Source: Cyclobacteriaceae bacterium (GTDB lineage: Bacteria > Bacteroidota > Bacteroidia > Cytophagales > Cyclobacteriaceae). Taken from it: a DNA stretch of 55,266 bases. Every line of letters begins with the position of its first letter. Position 1 is the stretch's first letter. The position numbers were made by a program, and so were the translations under genes. The notes under the pieces were generated by a model that was given only the letters and a program-made list of their open reading frames with translations, was not told the origin of the DNA and ran no database searches. The stretch spans positions 1 through 55,266 of the forward strand of contig JAFIEW010000001.1 of assembly GCA_020832375.1 (NCBI GenBank). Direction: 5' to 3'. This document shows positions 46,836 through 55,266 of the stretch, one piece after another.

Positions 46836-46916
46836 ATCAGTACTTTCAAAGATTCACTTAGCTAAAGCCAAAATTTTATCCTCATCCCACGCAAAAAAAA
46901 ATACCTCGCTATTTAG

Positions 46917-47354
46917 CTATTCAGTTTCTCTTAAAAACCACTCTAAAGCTTCATTTTCGGTATTAAGCATTACTGTTTTGAGTTGAATTTGAGTGGAAAG
47001 GTCTTCGTATTTTTTCACGTTCATTTGGCCAATAAATGAAAGCGGCATTAAAAGTGCTTGATGGGTAAAGCCAAGCGCTTCATATTTTGGATTGATCTCT
47101 TCAGCAAGCCAAGCCATATCTTCTTTTTTCACAATTTCATGCAGACTTACATCTGCAAGCAATAAACATTTGTTGTTTTTATAAAATCGAAAGCCATCGA
47201 AATGCTTGCTATAAACAGCTAGTGACTCATAAATCAAGCCTTTAAAATGGTCTGAGGTAGACATTCCACTCCATTCTTCATGAAAGTATTCAAAAGAATC
47301 TACAGCTACTTTAAAAATTTTAAGGTTTTCATGTTCGTAAAGTAGTGTTTTCAT
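46917..47354 (-). CDS. Unknown small protein, possible STAS/SpoIIAA-like fold (145 aa)
   Basis: No named family recognised. The length, soluble character and alternation of strands and helices (opening YEHENLKIFKVAVDS, then FRFYKNNKCLLLADVSLHEIV, then MAWLAEEINPKYEALGFTHQALLMP) resemble the SpoIIAA-like proteins frequent in Cytophagales. It may be a distant relative of the 3861-4406 product. It lies between secDF and purH on the same strand, but the purH gene has its own promoter candidate. Function unknown. Confidence 0.65.
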   Translation of the reverse strand: MKTLLYEHENLKIFKVAVDSFEYFHEEWSGMSTSDHFKGLIYESLAVYSKHFDGFRFYKNNKCLLLADVSLHEIVKKEDMAWLAEEINPKYEALGFTHQALLMPLSFIGQMNVKKYEDLSTQIQLKTVMLNTENEALEWFLRETE

Positions 47355-47419
47355 AAATAATTAAGAATAAGGTTAAAAAATGAATCTACTGAATAATACG
47401 GGCAGATCAAAATAAAGCA

Positions 47420-47449
47420 AAAAAAAGAGGTCAGCTGACCTCTTTTTTT
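47420..47449. terminator. Bidirectional terminator after secDF
   Basis: A perfect palindrome AAAAAAAGAGGTCAGC / GCTGACCTCTTTTTTT with an AGCT turn and A/T runs on both sides, 10 bp past the secDF stop. Confidence 0.9.
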
Positions 47450-47457
47450 ATTTGCTA

Positions 47458-50400
47458 TTAAGCGTTTGACTTTTCTTTTTCTGCAATTGGCTTTCGCTTC
47501 GTTAAGTCTAAAACTACTGGCGTGGCAATATAAATTGAAGAATATGTACCCACCAAGATACCAATTAACAAAGCAAATGAGAACCCTCTCAATACCTCTC
47601 CACCAAAGATGAACAAGATCAATACCACTACCAAAGTGGTTGCTGATGTAACTAATGTTCTGCTGATAGTATTGTTAATCGCGAGGTTAAAGGTTTTTGT
47701 TAGATCTGCCGTTGGTCGTAGGCCTAAGTCCTCACGAATACGGTCAAATACAATCACAGTATCGTTAATAGAGTAACCAATAATGGTCAGCATCGCAGCA
47801 ATAAACACTTGGTCGATTTCGAAGGCAAATCCGAGAGCTCTGGCAATGGCAAATACCGATAATACAAACAAAGTATCGTGGAACAAGGCAACTACTGAAC
47901 CCAATCCAAACTGCCACTTTCTAAACCTCACGAAGATGTAAAGGAAAATAGCGATTAGCGAGAATACAATCGCCTGCTGACTTGCTCTTTTGATATCAGA
48001 AGCGATTGTGGCACCCACTTTTGAGCTACCTACTATACTAAACTCTTCACTGCTAGCACGCTCAGCATCTGGATTGTGCTCGAAGCCTGTAAAGTCCTTT
48101 AATCCTGCGATAAGACTGCTCTCAACAGTCTTGTCTGCTTCTTCAGTAGCATCGTCTACCAAATAAGAAGTTGTGATTTTCAAGACATTGTTCGATCCAT
48201 AGGTTTTCACTTCTGTACCTGCATCTTCAAATGCGCTACCCAGTGAAGTTTTTACATCTGAAGCCACCATGGTATCAGGGAACTGTACGATATATGATCT
48301 ACCCCCTTTGAAATCTACACCTAGGTTCAATCCACCTTGTATAAAAATCAAAACAATTCCTAAAGCTATCACAGAAGAAGAGAAGATATAGGCTACTTTT
48401 CTTCTTGACAAGAAGTCTATGTTTACATTGCTCAATACATTATTTGTAAAGGCAAAACCAAGCTTAAAGTTACTTTTCTCTCCTTTGCGAGTTAAGAAGT
48501 CAACAATAACTCTCGTAATAAATACCGCTGCGAAGAAAGAACACGCAATACCAATCATTAAAGTAATAGCAAAACCTTTTACTGGCCCTGAACCTAAAGT
48601 GTAAAGAATTACACCTGTTAGGAAGGTTGTAACGTTCGCATCTACAATTGAACTATAAGCCTTAGAATAACCTAAAGAAATCGCCTCCTTTATTTTGGTG
48701 CCCGCTCTAAGTTCTTCACGGATACGCTCAAAGATCAAAACGTTAGCATCTATCGCCATACCGATAGTCAATACAATACCCGCAATACCTGGTAGGGTAA
48801 GTGCAGCATCAAGCTGAGCTAGGATTCCTAGTAGGAAGAAGATGTTGAAAACCAAAGCGATGTTTGCCACAAGACCACCTTTGCTGTAGTATAGGATCAT
48901 AAACAACACCACTACCGCCAAACCAGCAAGTATAGAAGTGATACCCTGTCTTTGAGCCTCAACCCCTAAAGTAGGACCTACTATCGCTTCTTCCACAATT
49001 TGTGTAGGGGCAGGGAGTGCACCCGCTTTCAAGATGTTAGCTAAGTCTTTTGCCTCTTCAACAGTGAAGTTACCTGAAATGGAGGAACTACCTCCAGCAA
49101 TTTCGTCCCTTACATTTGGTGCGGAGTATACAAAATCATCAAGCACAATGGCCACACGATTACCGATGTTTTCCCCCGTCATGGCTTTCCACTTACGAGC
49201 ACCTTGGGCATTCATACGCATACTTACTGCAGGCTGTCCTACTTGATCAAAATCTTGACGAGCATCAGTGATCACCTCACCAGTTAGTTTAGCCTTGCGC
49301 TCTCTGTTTGTTTTTAAAGCATAAAGCTCTAGGAAGTCACCGCCCATATTTTTGTCAGGCTTCACCTGCCATCTAAACATCAAGTTAGAAGGAATCAACT
49401 GCTGCACTTCAGGACGCTTCAAAATACGATTAATTGCCATGGTATCTTTCACCTCATAAATCAAACCTTGCTGTGATCTCAAAAGTGAAAATAACGACGA
49501 AACCTCATCGTCAATATTGAACTCATCTTCCTCTTCAGCATCCTCTTCTCCATCAAAAAGAGCTTCATCATCCTCGCCTTCTGCTGCCTCATCGTCGAAA
49601 AGATCATCGCCTTCTGCCTGATCCACATCAGCCTCCTCAGATGCTGGCGCCTCAGTAGCTCTTTGAGCTACGCGCTCCTTCATTAAGAAGTCATTGATTC
49701 TTTCTAATGTTTCGATCACATCATTGATCTCATAAACTTCCCAAAATTCTAACTTAGCTACACCTTGTAGCAAGTTACGAACACGCTCAGGATTGTCTGC
49801 TCCTGGTATTTCAATAGAAATTCTACCCGTATTTTGTAGGCGCTGAATGTTGGGTTGTGAAGTACCAAAACGGTCAATACGAGTTCTTAAGATATTGAAT
49901 GAACGGTCGATGGCATCATCAATTTCCTCGTCCAGTACTTTAAGAATATCGCTGTCAGAGCTATTTGAGCTGATTTTTCCTCTATTGGCAGCAGTAGCAA
50001 ATAGCTCGCTCAATGGAGTTTCTGGTGCTCTTTGCTTAAACTCATCATAAAAGAGAGTGCTGAATCGCTGCTGAGAGGTCACCGAACGCTTTTTAGCTTC
50101 TTCCAGCGCCTCCAAGAAGGCTGGATTTTTACTATCCGCGGCAAGTACCTTGATAATCTCAATTGGTGAAATCTGTAAGGTCACGTTCATACCTCCTTGT
50201 AAGTCAAGACCAAGACCAAGCTCGTGATCTTTAATGTCCTGATAAGTATACTCTATGCCTAAGAAATTATAGACCGGACGAGTCCAAATAGAGTCTAGAA
50301 ATGATTGCTTCTTGGCAAAGTCTACATTGCCGTCTGCATCGGTAGCGTATTCTACCGCTTGCTTTTGTATACTTCTACTTTTAAAACTAAAAGATAGATA

Positions 50401-50460
50401 ATATACACATAGCAAGGTAACGATAAGGGTGAGTGCTATTACACCAAACCTGTTTTGCAT
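47458..50460 (-). CDS. secDF: Fused protein translocase subunit SecDF (1000 aa)
   Basis: It uses the proton gradient to help pull exported proteins through SecYEG. The SecD half (about 1-650) has GLGLDLQGGMNVTL, the P1 domain and six helices with GMAIDANVLIFERIREEL; the SecF half (about 690-990) has GVDFKGGRSYIVQ and IGYSINDTVIVFDRIREDL, repeating the same motif. A very acidic insert (about 270-325, mostly Glu and Asp) lies in the periplasmic region. Bacteroidota usually have this fused form. A single-gene unit with its own terminator, downstream of a small membrane protein gene. Confidence 0.97.
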   Translation of the reverse strand: MQNRFGVIALTLIVTLLCVYYLSFSFKSRSIQKQAVEYATDADGNVDFAKKQSFLDSIWTRPVYNFLGIEYTYQDIKDHELGLGLDLQGGMNVTLQISPIEIIKVLAADSKNPAFLEALEEAKKRSVTSQQRFSTLFYDEFKQRAPETPLSELFATAANRGKISSNSSDSDILKVLDEEIDDAIDRSFNILRTRIDRFGTSQPNIQRLQNTGRISIEIPGADNPERVRNLLQGVAKLEFWEVYEINDVIETLERINDFLMKERVAQRATEAPASEEADVDQAEGDDLFDDEAAEGEDDEALFDGEEDAEEEDEFNIDDEVSSLFSLLRSQQGLIYEVKDTMAINRILKRPEVQQLIPSNLMFRWQVKPDKNMGGDFLELYALKTNRERKAKLTGEVITDARQDFDQVGQPAVSMRMNAQGARKWKAMTGENIGNRVAIVLDDFVYSAPNVRDEIAGGSSSISGNFTVEEAKDLANILKAGALPAPTQIVEEAIVGPTLGVEAQRQGITSILAGLAVVVLFMILYYSKGGLVANIALVFNIFFLLGILAQLDAALTLPGIAGIVLTIGMAIDANVLIFERIREELRAGTKIKEAISLGYSKAYSSIVDANVTTFLTGVILYTLGSGPVKGFAITLMIGIACSFFAAVFITRVIVDFLTRKGEKSNFKLGFAFTNNVLSNVNIDFLSRRKVAYIFSSSVIALGIVLIFIQGGLNLGVDFKGGRSYIVQFPDTMVASDVKTSLGSAFEDAGTEVKTYGSNNVLKITTSYLVDDATEEADKTVESSLIAGLKDFTGFEHNPDAERASSEEFSIVGSSKVGATIASDIKRASQQAIVFSLIAIFLYIFVRFRKWQFGLGSVVALFHDTLFVLSVFAIARALGFAFEIDQVFIAAMLTIIGYSINDTVIVFDRIREDLGLRPTADLTKTFNLAINNTISRTLVTSATTLVVVLILFIFGGEVLRGFSFALLIGILVGTYSSIYIATPVVLDLTKRKPIAEKEKSNA

Positions 50461-50568
50461 GATATTATGTTGTTTATAAATTAAATGGTATTTTACTCAA
50501 ATGATAGCCTCACGGAATGACGGTCGCACCGTCTTTCATCCGTAGACAAAAAAAAGCTTAAAAGAAAA

Positions 50569-50955
50569 CTATGGTGCGTTTTTACTGACGATATGATGAT
50601 AAAAAGTATCAGTAAATTGTTTAAGAAATACCTTGAAATGAAAGGCATCGTAAATGAAAAGTGGGTAAGCAAATTGAGAAAAACCATGTAAGGCCGGTAG
50701 CTGCTGCTTGTAAAAAGCAGGGTAGTGAAATCCTGAAAGAACCGCCACATGTGCGTATTCAATCCAATAGGCATCACCATCTTCTCCACTCTCTTGTTGA
50801 CACTGATTCTTTGCGGTAGCATCTTGAGCGGAGAGCTCGTAATTAGCAGTACCCAGCGTAGAAAACAGAAAAGCTATTAGCAATAGCACCCCAACCCATT
50901 GATTAAATGAGTTCTGACGAATTGGCTCAATATTTTCTTTCTTGCTGTTTATCAC
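50569..50955 (-). CDS. Small membrane or secreted protein, unknown (128 aa)
   Basis: A conserved-looking small protein of Bacteroidota type with no assigned role. After 17 polar residues there is one hydrophobic helix (about 20-40) ending near the SAQ site, which could be a signal anchor or a cleaved signal peptide. The mature part carries three His-rich spots (HVAVLSGFHYPAF and DTFYHHIVSKNAP), and the KNAP ending is one I have seen in such proteins. The alternative frame 50493-50822 is a shadow. It sits 108 bp upstream of secDF on the same strand; any functional link is unproven. Confidence 0.65.
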   Translation of the reverse strand: MINSKKENIEPIRQNSFNQWVGVLLLIAFLFSTLGTANYELSAQDATAKNQCQQESGEDGDAYWIEYAHVAVLSGFHYPAFYKQQLPALHGFSQFAYPLFIYDAFHFKVFLKQFTDTFYHHIVSKNAP

Positions 50956-51194
50956 CTACTTATAAATTTGAATGGCAAAAGTAGTATAAAAGTGCCAATC
51001 TATCAAATGCCTTCTTAAATTAAAACATGGATTTAGCAAAATATAATAAAGATTCAAACTAAAATATTTAAGCATCATCTTATATCAAAACGCCTATCTA
51101 CAAAATTACTCCTTAAGCTTTGCCAAAGCGGGAAGTGGTTTAATCTGAGAAGAAATGACCATAATGATGACCTTCACAAAAATGATTCATATTA

Positions 51195-51277
51195 AAAATA
51201 GCCGTGCATTTGATGCTATTACTGTAGAAGTAGAGAGGCTTGCTTTTATGTTGATTCATAGCTGCAAAGCAAGCGAT
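51195..51277 (+). repeat. Repeat B, copy 1
   Basis: Matches 51993-52065 on the same strand: AAATAGCCGTGCATTTGATG versus AAATGGCCACGCACTTGATG, then GAAGTAG, then a 23-bp block ending GCAAAGCAAGCGAT that is identical. Copy 2 lacks about 10 bases in the middle. Confidence 0.75.
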
Positions 51278-51356
51278 AATTCTCCCATAAAAATATGTCA
51301 CGGTAATCCCTATTATTATTTAAAACTAAAAGTCTCAAGCTATCATTTACATACGA

Positions 51357-51422
51357 CCGCCTTCGGGGAAGATGATAAGCGCCTATTTTTTTCCCTATAA
51401 ACCTATGATCCCTTTGGGATCA
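51357..51422. repeat. REP-like palindromes
   Basis: TGATCCC-TTT-GGGATCA (51406-51422) is a perfect 7-bp stem, preceded by the imperfect CCGCCTTCGGGG (51357-51368). A related but eroded piece (CCCGAAGGTGAT, CTTTGGGA) is at 51893-51935. Palindromes of this type are typical of RAYT-linked repeats in Bacteroidota. Confidence 0.55.
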
Positions 51423-51489
51423 ATAAGCTTTATACTTGATAGTGAGTGCATGCAGTAAATTGGCGTAATTAAAAGATTTGCCTATCCGC

Positions 51490-51775
51490 AACATTGCAAA
51501 AGCCACTTTACCAAAAACTTGACTCAGCCTTAAGATAACCATAAATCACTGTTAATCAGGGTGCAATATATCGAGAAACATTGTATAATTTTTTAATGTT
51601 ACAGATTACTACAATGTTAGCAGAAGGTCTCACGGGCTGTAATCAATGTGCAATATGAACGTTTACATTAAGCGAAAAAATACCCATACTGTATTGCTAT
51701 GTTTCAAGCTAATTGATGAAATTCATTACTTGATGACAATACAGCTCAGTTTTGTAAACTAGCGGATAAGCCTAT
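51490..51775 (+). repeat. Diverged repeat A, copy 2
   Basis: Colinear with 3465-3745. Its right part forms a long hairpin: CTGTATTG (51689-51696) with CAATACAG (51737-51744), inside which TCAAG pairs with CTTGA and ATGAA with TTCAT. This nested pairing suggests a structured RNA or a MITE end; no protein frame is conserved. Confidence 0.65.
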
Positions 51776-51992
51776 TGAAAAAGTCGAATTTAATGGTTAG
51801 CCTGTAGCAAACTGCATGATGTTAATTTAGGATAATCTAAAATAGTTGGCTACAACTTTACTATGAATAACAAATGATGCCAGCGGATGAGCCCGAAGGT
51901 GATCACCTATTTATAACCCCATAAACTTTGGGAGTAAACGCCGCCAGAAGACGGTCTTATATGCATGGCACTACATTTTGACATAGCTATTA

Positions 51993-52065
51993 TAAATGGC
52001 CACGCACTTGATGCTATCACTTTAGAAGTAGGCTTGATTTGGTTCATAGCTGCAAAGCAAGCGAT
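51993..52065 (+). repeat. Repeat B, copy 2
   Basis: Second copy of the 51195-51277 element, same orientation, about 800 bp downstream. The last 23 bases are identical in both. Confidence 0.75.
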
Positions 52066-52361
52066 CGGCAAGCATTTATTCTCGCATAATGAATATTCGC
52101 GTCAAGCTCAATTGAAACAACGGCTTAACTTCTATGATTTCTAATGATCAGCCGACTCATTGAGCTAAAAGGAGCGGCATGTCCTAGTAGCTGACTTTTT
52201 AAAAAACATGTCCATATTCGCATGAAGGCAGCAAAAGTATTTATTTGATCGGTAATCAGAAAAATGGATCAAGGACTACCTTTGTCCAGTTGCTTTACAG
52301 TACCTCTTTTAGCTGTGGAGCTAAATTAGGTTATCACCAAAAAAACAATGTCCTAATTCCT

Positions 52362-53273
52362 TTGAGAAATAAGACCAACATAGCGCATGTCGCATTATTT
52401 TTCGCAGCTCTCATTTATGGTGGCAATTATGTTATCGCTAGAGATGCTATGGGTGTACACATCCCTCCCTATGCGTTCATCGTGCTTCGGGTAGGCTTTG
52501 GAACCCTTGCTTTTTGGCTGTTTGCCACTTTGTTTTTCAAAAAAAGTCCAGACCTCAATTTAAAAAGAGACTATAAACTCCTTATAGAATGTGCTCTTGC
52601 GGGGGTAGTGTTCAATCAAATTTTCTTTTTCAAAGGCCTTAGCCTTACTGGACCTATTAGCGCAAGCCTGATCATGACGCTTTCACCAGTGATGGTACTC
52701 ATTTTTAGCATGATCGTACTTCGCTTCGTGCCGCCGCTCAAAAGATGGATTGGCATTGCCATAGCGGGTATAGCTGCGCTCATGCTCATCTTAGAAAAAG
52801 TCGATGGCATCAATAGCGTAAGCGACAGCAGTGGCAACTTCTACGTTTTCCTCAATGCCACCTCTTACGCATGGTACTTGGTGCGAGTGAAAAGCTTAAT
52901 GGAAAAATATCACCCCGTCCAAGTTTTCAAGTGGCTATTCTTAATCGGCTTTTTCCCCGTATTACTTTGGGGTACGCCTCAACTAGCGAGCATCGAGTGG
53001 GTTAATATTCCCGCCTATGTATATGCGGAAATAGCCTATGTCCTCGTGGGCACCACCTTCTTGGCGTATTTATTTAATGCCTATGCCTTACAATATTTGC
53101 GATCTTCTGTAGTTGGCACTTATATGTATTTACAGCCACTATTTGCGAGCATTATCGCAATCATTATTGGCATGGACCAACTGAGTCTATCAAAAATAAT
53201 CTTAGGCAGCTGTATTTTACTTGGGGTAACACTTGCCGCTCAGAAAGTAAAAGTACCTAAAAATGAAAGGTAA
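52362..53273 (+). CDS. EamA/DMT family transporter (303 aa)
   Basis: A drug/metabolite-superfamily exporter with about ten membrane helices in two EamA repeats (the first begins ALFFAALIYGGNYVIAR; the second, after about residue 150, FYVFLNATSYAWYLVR). Substrates of this family are usually amino acids, metabolites or drugs; which one is unknown. I prefer the TTG at 52362, just before RNKTNIAHVALFF, because the first helix then follows as in relatives. A TTG at 52245 in the same frame would add 39 residues with no counterpart I recognise; no in-frame ATG is available. The TetR gene downstream could regulate it, but the 236-bp gap leaves this open. Confidence 0.85.
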   Translation: MRNKTNIAHVALFFAALIYGGNYVIARDAMGVHIPPYAFIVLRVGFGTLAFWLFATLFFKKSPDLNLKRDYKLLIECALAGVVFNQIFFFKGLSLTGPISASLIMTLSPVMVLIFSMIVLRFVPPLKRWIGIAIAGIAALMLILEKVDGINSVSDSSGNFYVFLNATSYAWYLVRVKSLMEKYHPVQVFKWLFLIGFFPVLLWGTPQLASIEWVNIPAYVYAEIAYVLVGTTFLAYLFNAYALQYLRSSVVGTYMYLQPLFASIIAIIIGMDQLSLSKIILGSCILLGVTLAAQKVKVPKNER

Positions 53274-53500
53274 CAACCACTGTCGAATAGTTTAAATACT
53301 CTAAAAATTTGAAACTTTTGGCACTATATGTTGTAATAGCTATCGAAATTTACTTTAATCGTTACTTTTCTGTAAGTTTGCAGCGCAATACAAACGATCA
53401 ATTTTGATTGAGCCCAAATATGAATATTTTACTTTAATATTGAGCTTTTTTGAGTTAACCATGGGTTTATTGTTTTACTTTTAGTCTTTATTTTTTTATT

Positions 53501-53515
53501 TTTCGTGGGATGAGA
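53501..53515 (+). repeat. GTGGGATGAG motif copy upstream of TetR
   Basis: One of the seven copies of the TGGGATGARG motif; here it is 34 bp upstream of the TetR start and contains the earlier in-frame ATG. Confidence 0.5.
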
Positions 53516-53548
53516 ACACCCCAAATTACCTTACATCAAAGCAACTTC

Positions 53549-54115
53549 ATGAACACCAAAGACCAAATTGTTTCGATCGCCAATAGAATGATCCTTGAGA
53601 AAGGATACAATTCTTTCAGCTATCAGCATCTTTCAGCCGAAATTGGAATTAAAAAAGCGAGTATTCATTATCATTTTCCCGCAAAGCATGACCTTGGTAT
53701 CGCAGTAATTCAATTTCACCACGAATCTTTCAAAAACTTTGTCACCGAAATAAAAGAAAAGGGCAAAAGTCCTATGCAGCAATTGGATGAATTTTTTGGC
53801 ACCTACAAGCACATCATTACCCAAAAGAATCAAATCTGTCTTGCCGGCATATTGGGTGCAGAGTTCAAGACCTTGCCGGAAAATATGCAGGAAGAAATGC
53901 AGAGCTACTTCGAAAGCCGCAGAAAATGGCTAGAAAAGGTGCTTGCTGACGGCTTGTACTCAGGTGACTTCCGATTTACAGGTCAGCCAAAAGATATGGT
54001 TTTTATTATCATGAGTACTTTGCAAGGTATCTTACAAATCGCAAGGACTAATCAGAACCCTGACTACTTCTTTCTTGCTACTCAAAAAATAAAAAACCTC
54101 TTGCTCAACGGCTAG
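53549..54115 (+). CDS. TetR/AcrR family transcriptional regulator (188 aa)
   Basis: A DNA-binding repressor-type protein. The N-terminal HTH is clear (MILEKGYNSFSYQHLSAEIG, then KKASIHYHFPAKHDL), followed by a helical ligand-binding domain with low conservation. I start at the ATG at 53549, because the in-frame ATG 39 bases upstream (53510) lies inside a copy of the GTGGGATGAG motif and gives 13 extra residues not usual in the family. It probably controls a neighbour, the EamA exporter upstream being the obvious candidate; ligand and target are inference. Confidence 0.9.
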   Translation: MNTKDQIVSIANRMILEKGYNSFSYQHLSAEIGIKKASIHYHFPAKHDLGIAVIQFHHESFKNFVTEIKEKGKSPMQQLDEFFGTYKHIITQKNQICLAGILGAEFKTLPENMQEEMQSYFESRRKWLEKVLADGLYSGDFRFTGQPKDMVFIIMSTLQGILQIARTNQNPDYFFLATQKIKNLLLNG

Positions 54116-54534
54116 AAAACAACTTCCTTTCCGCCGATTTTTTATTAACATGAGGTTGGGACTATATGAGATAATAGTCCACCCTTCCTTTTATTGGTTT
54201 TATCATCTTTCTATTGGAGATAAGGCTATCTAGCTTAGTCAGTATTTGCAGCTAAACTCATGTGGCTTCCCTCACTGTATTACCAAATGCGACCCTATAG
54301 CCTCTAAAAACAAGCGAGTACATCAAGGTATTATGAGAGTACCCTATACCCCTTCATCCCAACTCATGTAAAGCTCTAAATGAAATGCATTACCCAAAAG
54401 CCCGCTGTTCTCCTCGCCAAAGGTGAAAACCTCTTCCATAAGCCTTTTGATTAAAACAAAGATGCCGCCTAAAATACATCTTCGCTTCACTATCGATAAC
54501 TCCATTTACCAAAACAATCCCTTACATTTGCAGC
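54116..54534. other. Intergenic stretch between TetR and exchanger genes
   Basis: No gene seen. A motif copy (minus strand, 54349-54368) and a candidate -7 box at its right end are the only features. Confidence 0.45.
54523..54530 (+). promoter_or_regulatory. Candidate -7 box of the exchanger gene
   Basis: TACATTTG matches TAnnTTTG and ends 4 nt before the ATG at 54535. If used, the transcript would begin at or next to the start codon, as for the ferredoxin gene. Confidence 0.4.
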
Positions 54535-55266
54535 ATGTGGCAAATTATTCTACTTATCATTATTGGCTTTGTTCTCCTCATAGCAGGAGCAAGCACACTT
54601 GTGAACGGAGCAACGGATCTAGCGCGTAAGTATGGTGTTTCTGATCTAATTATAGGTCTCACCATTGTCGCATTTGCCACCTCTGCGCCAGAACTGTTCG
54701 TCAATCTACTAGCCTCCTCAAAAGGACATAGCGAAATTGTGCTTGCCAATGTAATCGGCAGTAACAACTTCAACCTCTTCATCATTTTGGGTATAGCAGG
54801 ACTGATCTACCCCATCAAGGTGCAGTCGAGTACAGCATGGAAGGAAATACCATTTTCTATACTCATCACCATCGCAGTGATTGTTTTACTGATGCTATCG
54901 CCCATAAGCAGGACATCAGAGCTCGGACGTACAGATGGCATCCTTTTGCTGATCGCATTCGGCGGCTTTTTATGCTACCTTTTCCGCCAAATGAAACAGG
55001 AGGAAGCCCCCTCCTCCGCTGTCAGTAGTCGATCAAATTGGATGATTGCAGCCTTCATCTTCGGTGGACTGTTAGGTCTTGTCGGAGGCGGACACTTAGT
55101 GGTGACCTACAGCATTGAGCTCGCCCAATTGCTAGGAATTAGTGAAAAGGTTATTGGCCTAACAATCGTGGCTGCCGGCACCTCACTTCCTGAGCTAGTG
55201 ACCTCTGTGGTAGCAGCATTGAAGAAAAGTGCTGATATCGCTATTGGCAATGTGATTGGCTCCAAT
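54535..55266 (+). CDS. Na+/Ca2+ exchanger family protein, 3' end cut by the window
   Basis: A calcium/sodium antiporter of the CaCA superfamily (YrbG-like), incomplete: 244 codons are visible and the frame is still open at the right edge. Both alpha repeats are seen: GLTIVAFATSAPELFVN with ANVIGSNNFN (about 41-80), and GLTIVAAGTSLPELVTS with GNVIGSN at the edge. Each forms half of the ion-binding site; Glu in SAPE and LPE are the key acidic residues. The N-terminus has two helices before the first repeat, as in the family. Whether calcium or another cation is carried is inferred from family. Confidence 0.93.
   Translation, partial: MWQIILLIIIGFVLLIAGASTLVNGATDLARKYGVSDLIIGLTIVAFATSAPELFVNLLASSKGHSEIVLANVIGSNNFNLFIILGIAGLIYPIKVQSSTAWKEIPFSILITIAVIVLLMLSPISRTSELGRTDGILLLIAFGGFLCYLFRQMKQEEAPSSAVSSRSNWMIAAFIFGGLLGLVGGGHLVVTYSIELAQLLGISEKVIGLTIVAAGTSLPELVTSVVAALKKSADIAIGNVIGSN

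Larger units (their letters stand above)
50956..52361. other. 1.4-kb gene-poor region full of diverged repeats
   Basis: No supported gene: the frame at 51155-51400 is inside repeat B. In order it has repeat B copy 1 (51195-51277), REP-like palindromes (51357-51422), a weak 38-bp-element relative (51431-51457), repeat A copy 2 (51490-51775), a degenerate second palindrome piece (51893-51935) and repeat B copy 2 (51993-52065). It looks like a graveyard of small mobile elements. Confidence 0.65.

Noticed and set aside
50493-50822. 109-residue minus-strand frame overlapping the small membrane protein
   Set aside because: The alternative frame 50569-50955 has a clear hydrophobic segment and a plausible mature part; this one does not.
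51155-51400. 81-residue plus-strand frame
   Set aside because: It spans repeat B copy 1, and the second copy of the repeat does not keep the frame.
51000-52300. Possible CRISPR array, because of spaced repeats
   Set aside because: Only two diverged copies of each repeat at irregular spacing; no cas genes nearby.
53510-53548. Earlier ATG for the TetR gene
   Set aside because: It lies in a copy of the TGGGATGARG motif and adds residues not usual in the family.

Overview
This is a chromosomal segment from a Bacteroidota bacterium, most likely a free-living (marine-type) member of the Cytophagales. The evidence is a Por-type C-terminal sorting domain on a secreted protein, SecD and SecF fused in one chain, an F1Fo ATP synthase operon that stops after atpG without atpD or atpC, few clear Shine-Dalgarno sites, and promoter boxes of the Bacteroidota form TAnnTTTG. 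No rRNA, tRNA, CRISPR array, intact prophage or intact insertion sequence was found. I did not recognise a new multi-gene system. The unusual material is in the intergenic DNA and in one broken surface-protein gene.

Layout. 1-6,100: two paralogous lipoproteins separated by a REP-like palindrome cluster, then thioredoxin, a small unknown protein and a secreted M1 metallopeptidase. 6,100-8,765: cysE and cysM, the two steps from serine to cysteine. 8,788-11,067: a BspA-like secreted protein with an in-frame stop just after its signal peptide. 11,366-13,733: two adjacent pseudouridine synthases. 14,132-20,727: a large beta-propeller sensor kinase, sucD and a secreted S9 peptidase. 20,875-26,392: the atp operon. 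26,753-30,643: a membrane GAF/PAS protein overlapping a HAD phosphatase, then a ROK sugar kinase. 30,778-36,233: rseP, dxr and a GH3-family protein with almost no spacing, then an MGMT-like protein and ComF. 36,660-38,328: ferredoxin, a flavin-oxidase-fold protein and ispD. 38,443-44,650: a DUF2795 protein and the elongasome cluster rodA-mrdA-mreD-mreC-mreB. 45,246-50,955: purH, a small unknown protein, secDF and a small membrane protein. 52,362 to the end: an EamA exporter, a TetR regulator and the start of a Na+/Ca2+-exchanger-family protein cut by the window edge.

How the genes fit together. Most are housekeeping: ATP synthesis, cell-wall elongation (MreBCD, PBP2, RodA), protein export (SecDF, RseP), isoprenoid precursors (Dxr and IspD, on opposite strands about 4 kb apart), purines, cysteine and rRNA modification. 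Strong hairpin terminators separate many of the units.

The intergenic DNA carries several small repeat families: a roughly 280-bp diverged element in two places 48 kb apart, a second element in two copies between 51 and 52 kb, a 38-bp element in inverted copies at 1 and 30.7 kb, REP-like palindromes, and a short motif with core TGGGATGARG seen seven times outside genes. Coordinates and alignments were worked out by eye, so repeat boundaries are approximate.
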